Source: Clostridium sp. BJN0013
GTDB taxonomy: Bacteria; Bacillota; Clostridia; Clostridiales; Clostridiaceae
DNA: 64,000 nucleotides
Direction of reading: 5' to 3'
NCBI RefSeq assembly: GCF_040939125.1
Contig: NZ_CP162495.1
Location: 2,914,001-2,978,000 of the forward strand
Shown: one piece after another, positions 18,081 to 27,752 of the stretch
Position numbering within the stretch: position 1 is the stretch's first letter
Layout of the letters: every line of letters begins with the position of its first letter
Made by a program: the position numbers and the translations under genes
The notes under the pieces: generated by a model
Seen by the model: the letters and a program-made list of their open reading frames with translations, nothing else
What the model was told of the DNA's origin: nothing
Database searches by the model: none

Positions 18081-18306
18081 CTATACACACACAATCAACG
18101 TTAACTCAAAAATTGCACTTCCTTTACTTTTAAATTTTTAGTATTAAATATGTTTGTAATTAAAAATACCAACGAAACAAGCAATAATGACTTTGTGAAG
18201 GATTTTATATTTAGGTTTCTCCCCTAATAAGCAATTTTTACTCTCATCTAAATACAATCCTTGTTAAGGTTCAACAACAGGGGGTATTATCATGTGCTAT
18301 TACATA

Positions 18307-19910
18307 CTATAAAAAAGAATAGCCATCACACTAAAAATATAGTATCCTTTTAGTTGCGAAATCAAAAAGGAGGACACCTTTAGTGGAAAGCTATCTTTGA
18401 ATATTTTACCATACTCTTACACTATTGGCTACACAAAAAATGTGGAAATTACTTGAGGAAGTTTTTATAAATTTAAAAAAATGCTTTAGGAGACATGCAA
18501 CCTTTCATTGGTTTGTTGTAATAGTAATTTGTTGTAATAGTAATTGGATTTATGATTCGTTCAGATTCTTTAGGAGTTACTTCTATCATACAAGATTTAA
18601 GTATTTCAACTAATTTGTATACTATAATGATGCACTTTTTTCGTTCTAATGCATGGAATTTAAACAATTTAATAGCTGTATGGACTAAAACTGTAGCTGC
18701 TACAGCGCCAGTCTACAGACAGGATGGGATGACTGTACTCATAGGTGATGGAGTTAAGCAATCAAAAGAGGCACGCAAAATGCCTGGTGTTAAAAAGCTG
18801 CACCAGGAATCCCAAAATTCTTCAAAAGGTGAATATATATTTGGACATATGTTTGGTGCAGTGGGTGTGTTAATAGGAGACATTTCTAGGATGTTTTACG
18901 TTCCACTTTCAATGAAAATTCATGATGGTGTTAAATCTATTCGTCAGTGGAATGAATCAGATAAAAACACAGGTTCTCATATTGTGCAAATGATTGAAAA
19001 TAGCTTTGATGCAGCTAGAGTTATAGGGAAGTCTCTTTTGCTTTTAGATGCATATTTTCTATCATTGCCAGCACTCAAAAGACTTTCAGAACTTAATAAA
19101 TGTGCAGCTAACGTACTTCATATTGTTACAAAAGCTAAGATGTCTTTTGTAGCCTATACAGAACCATGTGAGTATTCAGGAACAGGCAGACCACGTAAAA
19201 AAGGCAAAATAATTAACCTTAAAGACATATTTAATGAGAAAAAAGATGAATTCATTGAAGGCACAATGATGTTATATGGTAAAGAGGAAAAGGTAAAATA
19301 TCTATGCATTGACCTGCTGTGGGGAAAAACACTTTATCAAAAATTACGTTTTGTATTGGTTACGTGTAATAGTATAAAGTCTATATTGATATCAACAAAT
19401 TTAGAATTGTCACCTGTAACTATAATAAGTTTATACAGCTACCGATTTAAGATAGAGTGTACATTCAGGGCACTTAAGCAAGCTATAGGTGGATTTAAAT
19501 ATCAATTTTGGTCCAAAGTAATGCCAAAGCTAAATAGATATGGAAAGAAAGGAGAAATTCATCCCGCTGAAAAAATAGAATGTAAAAAAACAAAGGAGTT
19601 AATTTTATCTACTTTAAAAGCTATAGAAGGCTATGTTATGTGTAGTTGTATAGCTATTGGATTGCTTCAAATTATATCCATAAAATTCTCAACTGAAATA
19701 AATAAGACTCCTTTTCGTTTCTTAAGAACAAAATCTAAGGGTGTTGTTTCAGAAACAACAGTATCATGTTTTTTGAAAAAAAATATTTTCTCACTTATTA
19801 CGAAAAACAATAAATCTACCATAAGTGAAATAATTAACGAAAAGCAGTCAGAGCCTTGCTTTAGAGATAATCGACAGGCTTGTTAAGCATATAAACTTTT
19901 GACTGTCCAG
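18307..19910 (+). mobile_element. Insertion sequence inside a CRISPR spacer
   Basis: About 1604 bp between two copies of TTACATA (18300-18306 and 19911-19917), which I read as a 7-bp target duplication. Removing the element and one copy restores a 36-bp spacer, matching its neighbours. It carries one DDE-type transposase gene, now broken. Terminal inverted repeats are not obvious: ends read CTATAAAAAAG and, reversed, CTGGACAGTC. Confidence 0.75.
18383..19886 (+). pseudogene. IS4-like DDE transposase, disrupted by a stop and a 16-bp duplication
   Basis: The natural start appears to be GTG 18383 with AAGGAGG 9 nt upstream, but codon 6 is TGA. Downstream, TTTGTTGTAATAGTAA occurs twice in tandem (18512-18527, 18528-18543); this 16-bp duplication shifts the frame. 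Removing one copy joins HWFVVIVI to GFMIRSDSLG in one frame. The 444-residue remainder has a transposase-like core: LIGDGVKQSKEARKMPGV with the first Asp, LLLDAYFLSL with a second Asp, and YRFKIECTFRALKQAIGGF with the Glu-containing YREK-like region. This is the IS4/IS701-type layout. Confidence 0.8.
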
Positions 19911-20215
19911 TTACATATATAGATTTAAATACAATCCTTGTTAAGGTTCAACTTTAAGGGCTTTTAATACTTTACCATCCACATATATTTAAATACAATC
20001 CTTGTTAAGGTTCAACATAAAATTAATAAAGCATAGAAGGGGGATTGCAAAATTTAAATACAATCCTTGTTAAGGTTCAACAATTTATCTCTTGCAAAAG
20101 AGGTCGTCGCGGTTAATTATTTAAATACAATTCTTGTTAAGGTTCAACAATTTATCTCTTGCAAAAGAGGTCGTCGCGGTTAATTATTTAAATACAATTC
20201 TTGTTAAGGTTCAAC

Positions 20216-20401
20216 CAATGTAAAATAACCATTTCTTATTTCTATTATATTACTTAAAGGCGTATAAATAAAGACTTCCATTGAAATTGTTCCAACCATT
20301 TTTTATTTTTTAAAATTAATACAAAAAAACAGCCTGGACCATTGCAAAATGAACGATTCACACTGCTTTTATTTACTTATGAGGTTGGAAAAATAAAAAA
20401 T
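20216..20401. other. Putative CRISPR leader region
   Basis: AT-rich, gene-free DNA next to the unmutated-end repeats; by array polarity this is where a leader and the minus-strand promoter should be. No motif proves it. Confidence 0.35.
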
Positions 20402-21229
20402 TTACATTTTAACTACAGGAAAATATATTTCTGTAATAAAATCTTGTGGATTGTGCCCCTCTTCAGGCCCTTTTATATATTTTTCAAAAGGTGGTCTTGA
20501 GATTTTATATTTATTATGCTTTACCCATTCCATCATGGCTCCATAAGCCTGAGAAATCTCACTATAAGGTCCTATAAAAGTGGTATAGGCATGTAATCCT
20601 CCTTCCAATACTCTGGTGTTGATGCTGTCAGAATTAAATTCTTTATCTACAGGTATACATACTTCTACATCTGCATTATCATGATTAAAGTCTTCCTCTT
20701 CATTTTGTAGATAATAAATAGACATTATATTACCTGTAGGCTTTAATCCATTTTTATATACATTTTCATATACCTTTCCTATTAAACCTCCTATATAATC
20801 CATAGAAATATTATCTCTTATACTTAAAACATTAAGAGGTTCTTGATCCTTTAAAATGATATTAAATTTTCTATTTTCCTCCATAATATCTTCTCCTTTT
20901 ACTAATTTTTCAAATTCATATTTCATTTGATTTAATATAAATTCATTATAATTAAGTTCTTCTGTTAAACTCTTGATTTTAATTTCCATAAGTCTTTTTA
21001 GTTCTTCTAAATCATTTTCAAACAAGATGCTTTTTATTTCTTCAAGAAAAAAACCATAGGATTTTAACTTATTAATAACTATAACATGTTTTATTTGCTT
21101 TAAATCATAATATCTATATCCATTGTCGGCATTTACATACTCCGGTTTTAGCAATCCAATTTTATCATAGTGTCTTAAAACTTTTGATGATAACTTTGCA
21201 ATTTTGGAAAATTGTCCTATTGTGTACAA
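20402..21229 (-). CDS. MerR-family regulator with GyrI-like effector-binding domain
   Basis: 275 residues. N-terminal MerR winged helix (IGQFSKIAKLSSKVLRHYDK, then IGLLKPEYVNADNGYRYYD), a coiled-coil helix at about 75-115, and a C-terminal GyrI-like small-molecule-binding domain (about 125-275), as in BltR/BmrR. Such proteins activate efflux or stress genes on binding a lipophilic ligand. Start is TTG with GGGAGG upstream. No neighbour gene points to a target. Confidence 0.88.
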   Translation of the reverse strand: MYTIGQFSKIAKLSSKVLRHYDKIGLLKPEYVNADNGYRYYDLKQIKHVIVINKLKSYGFFLEEIKSILFENDLEELKRLMEIKIKSLTEELNYNEFILNQMKYEFEKLVKGEDIMEENRKFNIILKDQEPLNVLSIRDNISMDYIGGLIGKVYENVYKNGLKPTGNIMSIYYLQNEEEDFNHDNADVEVCIPVDKEFNSDSINTRVLEGGLHAYTTFIGPYSEISQAYGAMMEWVKHNKYKISRPPFEKYIKGPEEGHNPQDFITEIYFPVVKM

Positions 21230-21374
21230 CTCTCTACCTCCCTGAATATATTCAAGATTTAAATTAGGTTATTTATAAGTACTTTCAATAACTGCTTTAA
21301 TTATAAACTTTTCCATAATGTCAAGGTCAATATATTTTAATAAAAAATATGAAATCATTATTAGGACTTTTTAG

Positions 21375-21522
21375 TTTATCCAAACATAGCAATTAGCTAA
21401 CACTCTCAGCTTCTTTAAAATGGTGGATAAGCACTGATGTGCACCTGAATAAGTTCTTCTAAGATTCAAATAAAAGCATTACTTATGAACAAACTCCACC
21501 TAAGCCTAAAAATTACTTGATT
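21375..21522 (-). repeat. Dispersed structured repeat, copy E
   Basis: Reversed copy. Begins (sense) AATCAAGTAATTTTTAGG, ends TGTTTGGATAAA. More diverged in the second domain. It lies in the 430-bp gap between the divergent MerR and germination genes; the rest of that gap is AT-rich with no motif I can name. Confidence 0.8.
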
Positions 21523-21662
21523 AAGAATTCCATCCTGTAATTAATCCGCATATTCTTTCTAAAAAATAATTATCATAACAACATATATAATTTCAAATTT
21601 TGAGTAATATTTAAATTATTTACACACAATAAATAATAAACACTAAAAAGGGTGATTAAATC

Positions 21663-23141
21663 ATGGAATTAGATAATAAAATTAATTCTATATTAGAATC
21701 ATGTGGAAACAGTCAACAAGTTATTATTAGAAGATTTTCTATTGGAAAAGATACTCCCCTAGATGCTGCCTTAATATATAAAGACGGTTTAGTAAATCAA
21801 GATATTATAAACAGAGATATATTAAATCCCCTAATGCATAAAGTTCATGAAGATTTAAGTAAAGCACAGTCAATTAACCAAGAAATTTGTAACAAATATA
21901 TCTCTATGTCCAAAATTGTTATTCAAACTGATATAAATATGGTTATAAAAGATATAAGAAGAGGTAAAACAGCTGTTCTTGTACATAAGGAAGATACTTT
22001 CATTGTTGCTGATACACAAGGAACAAAACATAGAAATATATCTGAACCTATGGATGAAATCGGAATAAGAGGTGCAAAAGAAGGTTTTATAGAGGATATT
22101 GAAATAAATTTAAGTTTAATAAAAAAGGGGTTAAAAGATAAAAATTTAATTATAGAACCTTTCGTCATAGGAAGACGCTCCCAAAAAGATGTGGCCCTAA
22201 TATATATAAAGGATATTGCAGATAAAGACTTAATTGAAGATATAAGAAATAAGCTATTATCAATAGATGTGGATACTTTTACCTCTGCAGGAATGCTGGA
22301 ACAGTATATTGAAAATCATCCATATTCCGTTTTTCCTCAAGCTCATGCGTCTCAAAGGCCAGATGTTGTGCAACAAAATCTTTCAGAAGGTAGAATTGCT
22401 ATCTTAATTGATGGAACTCCTTTTGCATTAACTATTCCTGCCTTGTTTATGGAATTTTTTCAAGCTGTTGAAGATTACTCTCAAAGAACCCTTTTAAGTA
22501 ATTTTAACAGAATTCTCCGGGTATTTGGTACCTTCATAGTTATTTTATTACCCTCTGTCTATTTAGACTTAATTAGATTTAATTCAGAGCTTATTCCAAT
22601 TAAATTTGTTATACCCATAGTGCAATCTAGAAGAGGCATAGCTCTTCCTCCCCTTCTAGAAATTTTATCCATGTATGTTGTAATAGAACTTTTAAGAGAA
22701 GGAGGGCTGAGACTTCCTTCAAAAATCGGTCAGACATTAAGTGTTGTAGGAGGTTTTATTATAGGTAGTGCTGCACTTGAAGCCAAATTAGTTAGTCCTG
22801 CAACTTTAGTAGTAGGAGTTGCCACCATAGGAACTTTTATTATACCGAACTATGATATGTCAAGTTCAATAAGATTGATAGGATTTCCTTTTCTCTTCCT
22901 AACAAACTTTTTAGGTGCTGTTGGATTAATTGCAGGATGGTATTTTTTATTTATCCACCTCCTTTCTTTAGATAGTTTTGGAGTTCCATATATGCCTCTA
23001 GATAAATATGGTGATTTTAAAGATACCTTCATTAGGGTACCCCTATGGAAAATGAATAATAGACCCGAGAGTATTCCAAACAATAACCCAAAAAGACAAA
23101 CCAACTTTAGAAACAAACTGTGGAGGAAGAAAAATGAATAA
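21663..23141 (+). CDS. Spore germination receptor subunit A (GerA/GerKA family)
   Basis: 492 residues. A cytosolic N-terminal domain (about 1-260) is followed by the membrane domain with the conserved run IPIVQSRRGIALPPLLEIL and GQTLSVVGGFIIGSAAL. GerA-type proteins sit in the spore inner membrane and form, with B and C subunits, a nutrient-gated ion channel that starts germination. First gene of a three-gene operon in A-B-C order; it overlaps the next gene by 8 nt. Confidence 0.92.
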   Translation: MELDNKINSILESCGNSQQVIIRRFSIGKDTPLDAALIYKDGLVNQDIINRDILNPLMHKVHEDLSKAQSINQEICNKYISMSKIVIQTDINMVIKDIRRGKTAVLVHKEDTFIVADTQGTKHRNISEPMDEIGIRGAKEGFIEDIEINLSLIKKGLKDKNLIIEPFVIGRRSQKDVALIYIKDIADKDLIEDIRNKLLSIDVDTFTSAGMLEQYIENHPYSVFPQAHASQRPDVVQQNLSEGRIAILIDGTPFALTIPALFMEFFQAVEDYSQRTLLSNFNRILRVFGTFIVILLPSVYLDLIRFNSELIPIKFVIPIVQSRRGIALPPLLEILSMYVVIELLREGGLRLPSKIGQTLSVVGGFIIGSAALEAKLVSPATLVVGVATIGTFIIPNYDMSSSIRLIGFPFLFLTNFLGAVGLIAGWYFLFIHLLSLDSFGVPYMPLDKYGDFKDTFIRVPLWKMNNRPESIPNNNPKRQTNFRNKLWRKKNE

Positions 23142-24225
23142 ATTAGAAAGTAATAATATAACTCCAGGAGAGTTCACTTGTTTACTTATTGGCTCAATGA
23201 TTGGTATAGGAATATTATCACTGCCTAATGATCTAGTTAATGTGGCAAAACAAGATTCATGGATATCTGTAGCTATTGGTGCTGTATATCCGTTATATAT
23301 GGTTATAGTTGCTTCATTCTTATGGAAAAAGCATCCACATCAAAACATTTTATTCTTAAGCAAAAAATATTTGGGAAAATATTTGGGGAATATCTTGAAT
23401 TTTATTTTTTTATTATATTTTGTTTTATTCACCACTTCTGTGGCCTCTGGAGTATCCCTAATATTAGAAACTTTAATATCTAATTTTTTAAGTACCTTAA
23501 AAATATTACTGATAATATTTTTTTTAGCTGCATATACCTCCATGAAAGGATTGAAACTTTTAGGAAGGCTAAACCAATTAATGTTCTTATATACTATATT
23601 TCTTTCTTTTATTTTAGCTGTAGCACTTCTTAGAGGAACTTATTTGAATATATGTCCTATACTGGGTTCAGGAATTCTAAATACTATAAAAGCCAGTAAA
23701 AATTCAGCTTTTGCCTATGGAGGAATTGAAGTATTATTTTTAATTTATCCCTATGTCATCGATAAGAAAAAGATTATGAAATCATCATTATTAAGTGTTA
23801 TTATAACAGCCTTAATTTATTCCTGGGTTACATTTATCACCATTTATTATTTAGGCATAGATATTGTACCAAAAATCGAATGGTCTGTGAATTCAGTAAC
23901 AAAAACTTTAGAAATACCAGTAATTAATAACTTTAGATTTATATTTACAATTTTATGGGCAACTATTATTTACAAGACAATATCCAATCACTATTTTATA
24001 ACAGCTTTCATTTTGAGAGATTTTTTTAAAAAAGTACCTATTAAAAAAATTATTTATGCACTCTATCCCCTAATGCTTTATCTATCTCTTAGATATAAAA
24101 ATTCTGCAGATAGAATAAATTTCTTGAATTACATTATTCCTAAATATACTTTATTTAATATGGTCTATGTAACACTAATAACATTAATAATTTATTTAAA
24201 GAAGGATAATTTACATGAAAAATAA
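23134..24225 (+). CDS. Spore germination receptor subunit B (GerB/GerKB permease)
   Basis: 363 residues, about ten membrane segments, spore germination permease family (amino-acid/polyamine transporter fold). The start ITPGEFTCLLIGSMIGIGIL is typical. This subunit is thought to bind the germinant. Overlaps the A gene by 8 nt and the C gene by 11 nt, so translation is coupled throughout. Confidence 0.92.
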   Translation: MNKLESNNITPGEFTCLLIGSMIGIGILSLPNDLVNVAKQDSWISVAIGAVYPLYMVIVASFLWKKHPHQNILFLSKKYLGKYLGNILNFIFLLYFVLFTTSVASGVSLILETLISNFLSTLKILLIIFFLAAYTSMKGLKLLGRLNQLMFLYTIFLSFILAVALLRGTYLNICPILGSGILNTIKASKNSAFAYGGIEVLFLIYPYVIDKKKIMKSSLLSVIITALIYSWVTFITIYYLGIDIVPKIEWSVNSVTKTLEIPVINNFRFIFTILWATIIYKTISNHYFITAFILRDFFKKVPIKKIIYALYPLMLYLSLRYKNSADRINFLNYIIPKYTLFNMVYVTLITLIIYLKKDNLHEK

Positions 24226-25336
24226 TAAAACAAAGTATATATCTATAATTTTACTATGTATGATAATCACAATTTTCTTCTTTATAGGATTAGATGATCA
24301 GCAGCCTGTAGAAGAATTAGATATTATTTCAGGATTAGGAGCAGATTTAATAATAAAAAATAATAAAGTAACAGAACATATCGTACCAATGTCAATATAT
24401 TTATTTGAATCTGGAGATAAAATAAACAGCACCTTGAGAATCGGTGCTGCAAAAACCAAAGGAGAAACAAGACAAAATCGACAATTATCAAATGACAAAC
24501 AAAATATATTAGGCCTTGAAAAAGTATTTATCATAAGTGAAGAACAGGCACATTATGGTTTGCAAGATTGGACAGATATTTTATTTAGAAATCCTTATTT
24601 AAACGATACTGCATATGTTGCAGTATGCAAGGGAAAGGCTTCAGATATTTTAAGTACAAATATAAAAGGCTACCCAAGTTCTTCAGATTTTGTAGGGGGT
24701 TTAATTAAAAATTCCATATTTTATAACTTTTTTTCAGATAAATATAGAGTTATGAATTTATTTTTATCCATTGGAAGTGAAGGATATAATCCTGTGCTAC
24801 CTTATATTGAAACAACAGATAAAGGAATTACAATCACTGGAATGGCATTGTTTAATGGTAATAAAATGATTTCAAAAATTAATATTGCCGAATTAAGAGC
24901 TATGAACATAATGAGAGAAAATAATGTAAAAGGTATGCTTACAATACAAAAAAGCACTTGTAAATATACAAACTATTATGCTACATCAAAACGAAAAGTT
25001 CACTGTACTAAAGAAGGTAATAAATATAAATTTACTATAAATATTAGTTTGGAAGGAGATTTAGTAACAGATACCCTGTATAAAAATCTGCAAAACAATT
25101 CTAAAAAAGTTGAGGAATTTAACACGGAGATGTCTGAAGATATAAAAAAAGAATGTATTAGTTTTATAACTAAAATGAAACATACCTATAAAGTAGATTG
25201 TCTGGAACTTGGAAAATTTGCAGCTGCCAAATATGGCAGACATATAGAAAAAGACTGGAATTCCGTAGTATGTAATTCAGAAATTGATGTAAATGTAAAA
25301 GTAAAGATCAATAAAATCGGAAGAGGAGATTACTGA
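24215..25336 (+). CDS. Spore germination receptor subunit C (GerC family) lacking a lipobox cysteine
   Basis: 373 residues with the Ger(x)C domain pattern: ELDIISGLGADLI near the N-terminus and the C-terminal domain with ITGMALFNGNKMI. GerC subunits are normally lipoproteins cleaved at LxGC followed by a tryptophan-aspartate type start. Here the equivalent position reads FFFIGLDDQQPVEEL: leucine replaces cysteine, so the protein should stay anchored by its hydrophobic N-terminus (about 8-25). Confidence 0.85.
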   Translation: MKNNKTKYISIILLCMIITIFFFIGLDDQQPVEELDIISGLGADLIIKNNKVTEHIVPMSIYLFESGDKINSTLRIGAAKTKGETRQNRQLSNDKQNILGLEKVFIISEEQAHYGLQDWTDILFRNPYLNDTAYVAVCKGKASDILSTNIKGYPSSSDFVGGLIKNSIFYNFFSDKYRVMNLFLSIGSEGYNPVLPYIETTDKGITITGMALFNGNKMISKINIAELRAMNIMRENNVKGMLTIQKSTCKYTNYYATSKRKVHCTKEGNKYKFTINISLEGDLVTDTLYKNLQNNSKKVEEFNTEMSEDIKKECISFITKMKHTYKVDCLELGKFAAAKYGRHIEKDWNSVVCNSEIDVNVKVKINKIGRGDY

Positions 25337-25346
25337 TTATAATAAA

Positions 25347-25394
25347 GTATCTGAAAATACATTAAACTTATACAGCTTTTCTATTTTCAGATAC
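25347..25394. terminator. Terminator between convergent ger and RseC-like genes
   Basis: GTATCTGAAAATA and TATTTTCAGATAC, a perfect 13-bp stem with a 22-nt loop. Confidence 0.8.
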
Positions 25395-25408
25395 TAAAAA
25401 TACGTTAA

Positions 25409-25672
25409 CTACATATCTTCCCAATAAAATTTTTCCTGCTCCTTATCCACTACAGTAGTTCTATCAAACAACTTTATAAACACTACAGCTACTATAAAAG
25501 CAATTATACCTCCAATAATTTGATAAGCCCTTATAGATCCTTGCACTAATTTTCCTAAATATCCTCCTAAAAATACACCCAAAAACACCAACATAATAGG
25601 AAAAATAAACAACATAAATGCAGCCATTAGCATATTTGTACTTTTCTTCTTTTCATTATGATTTTTACCCAT
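25409..25672 (-). CDS. Small RseC/MucC-like membrane protein
   Basis: 87 residues with two hydrophobic segments (about 14-42 with FLGVFLGGYLG, and 50-68). The arrangement resembles the membrane half of RseC/MucC-type proteins, which accompany Rnf or SoxR-reducing systems, but the cysteine-bearing N-terminal domain is missing. Single gene behind a GGAGG-like site; function uncertain. Confidence 0.6.
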   Translation of the reverse strand: MGKNHNEKKKSTNMLMAAFMLFIFPIMLVFLGVFLGGYLGKLVQGSIRAYQIIGGIIAFIVAVVFIKLFDRTTVVDKEQEKFYWEDM

Positions 25673-25700
25673 TTAAAATATTAGCCTCCTGCTATAACTT

Positions 25701-25834
25701 TTTATCCGAAGGCGGCAATTAACTTCAAAGTGGGGGAATAAGCAATGCTACGCCTCTGGATAAGCTCTTCTAAGGTTCAGATGAAGAAAAGCATTCCTTA
25801 TATGCAAACTCTACCTGAACCTTAGAATCACTTT
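25701..25834 (-). repeat. Dispersed structured repeat, copy F
   Basis: Reversed copy. Begins (sense) AATAAAGTGATTCTAAGG, has the full first stem, and ends CTTCGGATAAA after a deletion in the second domain. Confidence 0.85.
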
Positions 25835-25956
25835 ATTCTTATATTATAACTCTTAAAATATTTAAAATAAATAATCACTATTTTAAAATTATTTAAACTC
25901 CTTGAAGGAATTTAACATTAAATGTTGAATTTATGGTATTAAAGGAGATGATTATT

Positions 25957-26355
25957 GTGTCTACCAATGTAAAAATAGCATTTATAAATAATAATATTAA
26001 AGAAAGAAATGGAGAATTTCATTTAAATGACGAGTGGATACGCATTGAAAATGTTAGCAATAGAAGAGTCAATATGTTTAATTGGGAAATTTGGCACTGG
26101 AAACCTAGTAAGCAATATTCCCTTATTTACAGATTTCCAAAGCGCATTGACAACCTTTTTTGGACATTGGATCCCGATGAAATTATAATACTGTTTACAG
26201 GTTATGGTTCAAATAAATTTATAGAAGGCACTGGCAGTCATAATTCTGAATTTCATTTCTATTGTGGAAAAAATTCTTTTATATGGAACAATGCAGGAGA
26301 CATTGTCTGTTTATTCGATACTAAGTCCATGACAAGCACTCTTACAGTTCCCTAA
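25957..26355 (+). CDS. Lamin-tail-domain (LTD) small protein
   Basis: About 132 residues, a single immunoglobulin-like lamin-tail domain: LNDEWIRIENVSNRRVNMFNW, quoted as LNDEWIRIENVS and VNMFNWEIW, then FP, the DPDEIIILFTGYGSN strand and FIWNNAGDIVCLFD. Bacterial LTD proteins are mostly secreted or associated with nucleases; this one has no signal peptide and no partner domain. I start at GTG 25957, where AAAGGAG sits 9 nt upstream; the ATG at 25933 has no SD. Confidence 0.75.
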   Translation: MSTNVKIAFINNNIKERNGEFHLNDEWIRIENVSNRRVNMFNWEIWHWKPSKQYSLIYRFPKRIDNLFWTLDPDEIIILFTGYGSNKFIEGTGSHNSEFHFYCGKNSFIWNNAGDIVCLFDTKSMTSTLTVP

Positions 26356-26361
26356 ACAATT

Positions 26362-26424
26362 ATTTATCCAAAGGCAGTAATTAGCTAATAACCTAGCTTC
26401 TTCAAAGTAGGGACTTATAATACG
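26362..26424 (-). repeat. Dispersed structured repeat, partial copy G
   Basis: Reversed and truncated: only the last third of the element (sense ...CCCTACTTTGAAGAAGC to TTTGGATAAA) remains. The other part has been lost or never arrived. Confidence 0.65.
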
Positions 26425-26602
26425 TTTTTCTTTTTAATTCTTAAAATTCATATTGCACATAAAATAAGTTGCTAAACTTATTTATTTAAAATATATATTT
26501 ATTATATTTGTAGTATAATTATCTTATATATAATAAAACTATGTTTATGTTATAGCTAAATATTCAGTGACTGTATACATTTAACATTTTTAGGAGGTAA
26601 AA

Positions 26603-27712
26603 ATGACATACTCAAAAGTAAAATATGAAGGTTTAAAAGAACTATGTGATATAGTTTTTGAGAAATTCGGCTTTAGTCCAGAAGATAGTGGAACTATTAC
26701 AGATGTTTTACTGCTATCAGATTTATTTGGAATTGAATCTCATGGAATTCAAAGACTGGTAAAGTATTACAGTGAAATAAAAAATGGTCTTATAAAAGTA
26801 GCTTCTAAACCAAAAATGATAAAAGAAACACCTGTATCTGCAGTTTTAGACGCCCAGGCTGGTATGGGGCAACTGGCAGGAAAAAAAGCTATGAACATGG
26901 CCATTGAAAAAGCCAAAACTTCAGGCATAGGCATGGTAGTGGTTAGAAACTCAAATCATTACGGTATTGCTGGATATTATGCTAAAATGGCTGAAGAAGA
27001 AGGACTGCTTGGAATATCTATGACTAACTCTCCTGCTGTTATAATACCTACCTTCGGAAAAGATGCCATGCTTGGTACAAATCCCATCGCTATATCTATG
27101 CCTGCAAAACCCTATCCTTTTTTAATGGATATAGCTACTAGTGTAGTTACAAGAGGAAAAATTGAAGTATATAATAAAAGGCACAAACCTCTTCCACTGG
27201 GCCTGGCACTGGATAAAAACGGAAAAGATACAGAAGATCCTTATGATATTTTATATAATCTTCCAAAAAAACTTGGAGGAGGTCTGGTTCCACTGGGAGG
27301 TTCCAAAGAGCTAACTGGAGGACATAAAGGCTATGGACTAGCTCTTTCAGTTGAAATATTTACAGCAATTTTATCTGGAGGCATCACAGGAAATTACGTT
27401 ACATTGCAAGGTTCTTCCGGCTCTGGCACCTGCCATTATTTCTGTGCAATAGACTATGGTATATTTGGAGACAAAGACTCTATAGAAAATAAATTGTCAG
27501 GGTATTTAAATGAACTTAGAAACTCTAAAAAAGCTAAAGGAGCTTTAAGAATATACACCCACGGCGAAAAAGAAATTGAATCCTATAAAGATAAAATGGA
27601 AAATGGCATTCCAATGAATGAAGTCACCCTTGAAGAAATAAATGATATATGTAAATACTTTAATATAAAGACTAGCGATTACATAAAAAAATTTCCTATT
27701 GATAAGATCTAA
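26603..27712 (+). CDS. Ldh_2-family malate/L-lactate-type dehydrogenase
   Basis: 369 residues of the NAD(P)-dependent LDH2/MDH2 fold (not the Rossmann type). The active-site region VVRNSNHYGIAGYYAKMAE holds the catalytic His, and GIESHGIQRL and GGHKGYGLALSVEI are family signatures. Substrates in the family include malate, sulfolactate, ureidoglycolate and keto-gulonate, so the natural 2-hydroxyacid is not decided. TAGGAGG precedes the ATG; a macrodomain gene follows by 40 nt. Confidence 0.88.
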   Translation: MTYSKVKYEGLKELCDIVFEKFGFSPEDSGTITDVLLLSDLFGIESHGIQRLVKYYSEIKNGLIKVASKPKMIKETPVSAVLDAQAGMGQLAGKKAMNMAIEKAKTSGIGMVVVRNSNHYGIAGYYAKMAEEEGLLGISMTNSPAVIIPTFGKDAMLGTNPIAISMPAKPYPFLMDIATSVVTRGKIEVYNKRHKPLPLGLALDKNGKDTEDPYDILYNLPKKLGGGLVPLGGSKELTGGHKGYGLALSVEIFTAILSGGITGNYVTLQGSSGSGTCHYFCAIDYGIFGDKDSIENKLSGYLNELRNSKKAKGALRIYTHGEKEIESYKDKMENGIPMNEVTLEEINDICKYFNIKTSDYIKKFPIDKI

Positions 27713-27752
27713 CTTAAAAATAGATTAACAAAAATTGGAGGTATTAAATTAT

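Larger units (their letters stand above)
18246..20215 (-). CRISPR. CRISPR array without cas genes, split by an insertion sequence
   Basis: Six 30-nt repeats; on the minus strand they begin GTTGAACCTTAAC and end TGTATTTAAAT, the pattern of clostridial type I-B repeats. Units: 18246-18275 (one mismatch), 19923-19952, 19987-20016, 20052-20081, 20119-20148, 20186-20215. Spacers are 34, 35, 37 and 37 bp, plus one of 36 bp interrupted by the IS. The last two units carry the same C-to-T change and have identical spacers (20082-20118 and 20149-20185). The mismatched 18246 repeat is probably the distal end, so the leader should lie right of 20215. No cas gene is in the window. Confidence 0.93.

Noticed and set aside
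18246-20215. Treating the six repeats as a simple dispersed repeat rather than CRISPR
   Set aside because: Regular 34-37 bp unique spacers, a degenerate terminal repeat and the clostridial type I-B repeat pattern fit CRISPR.
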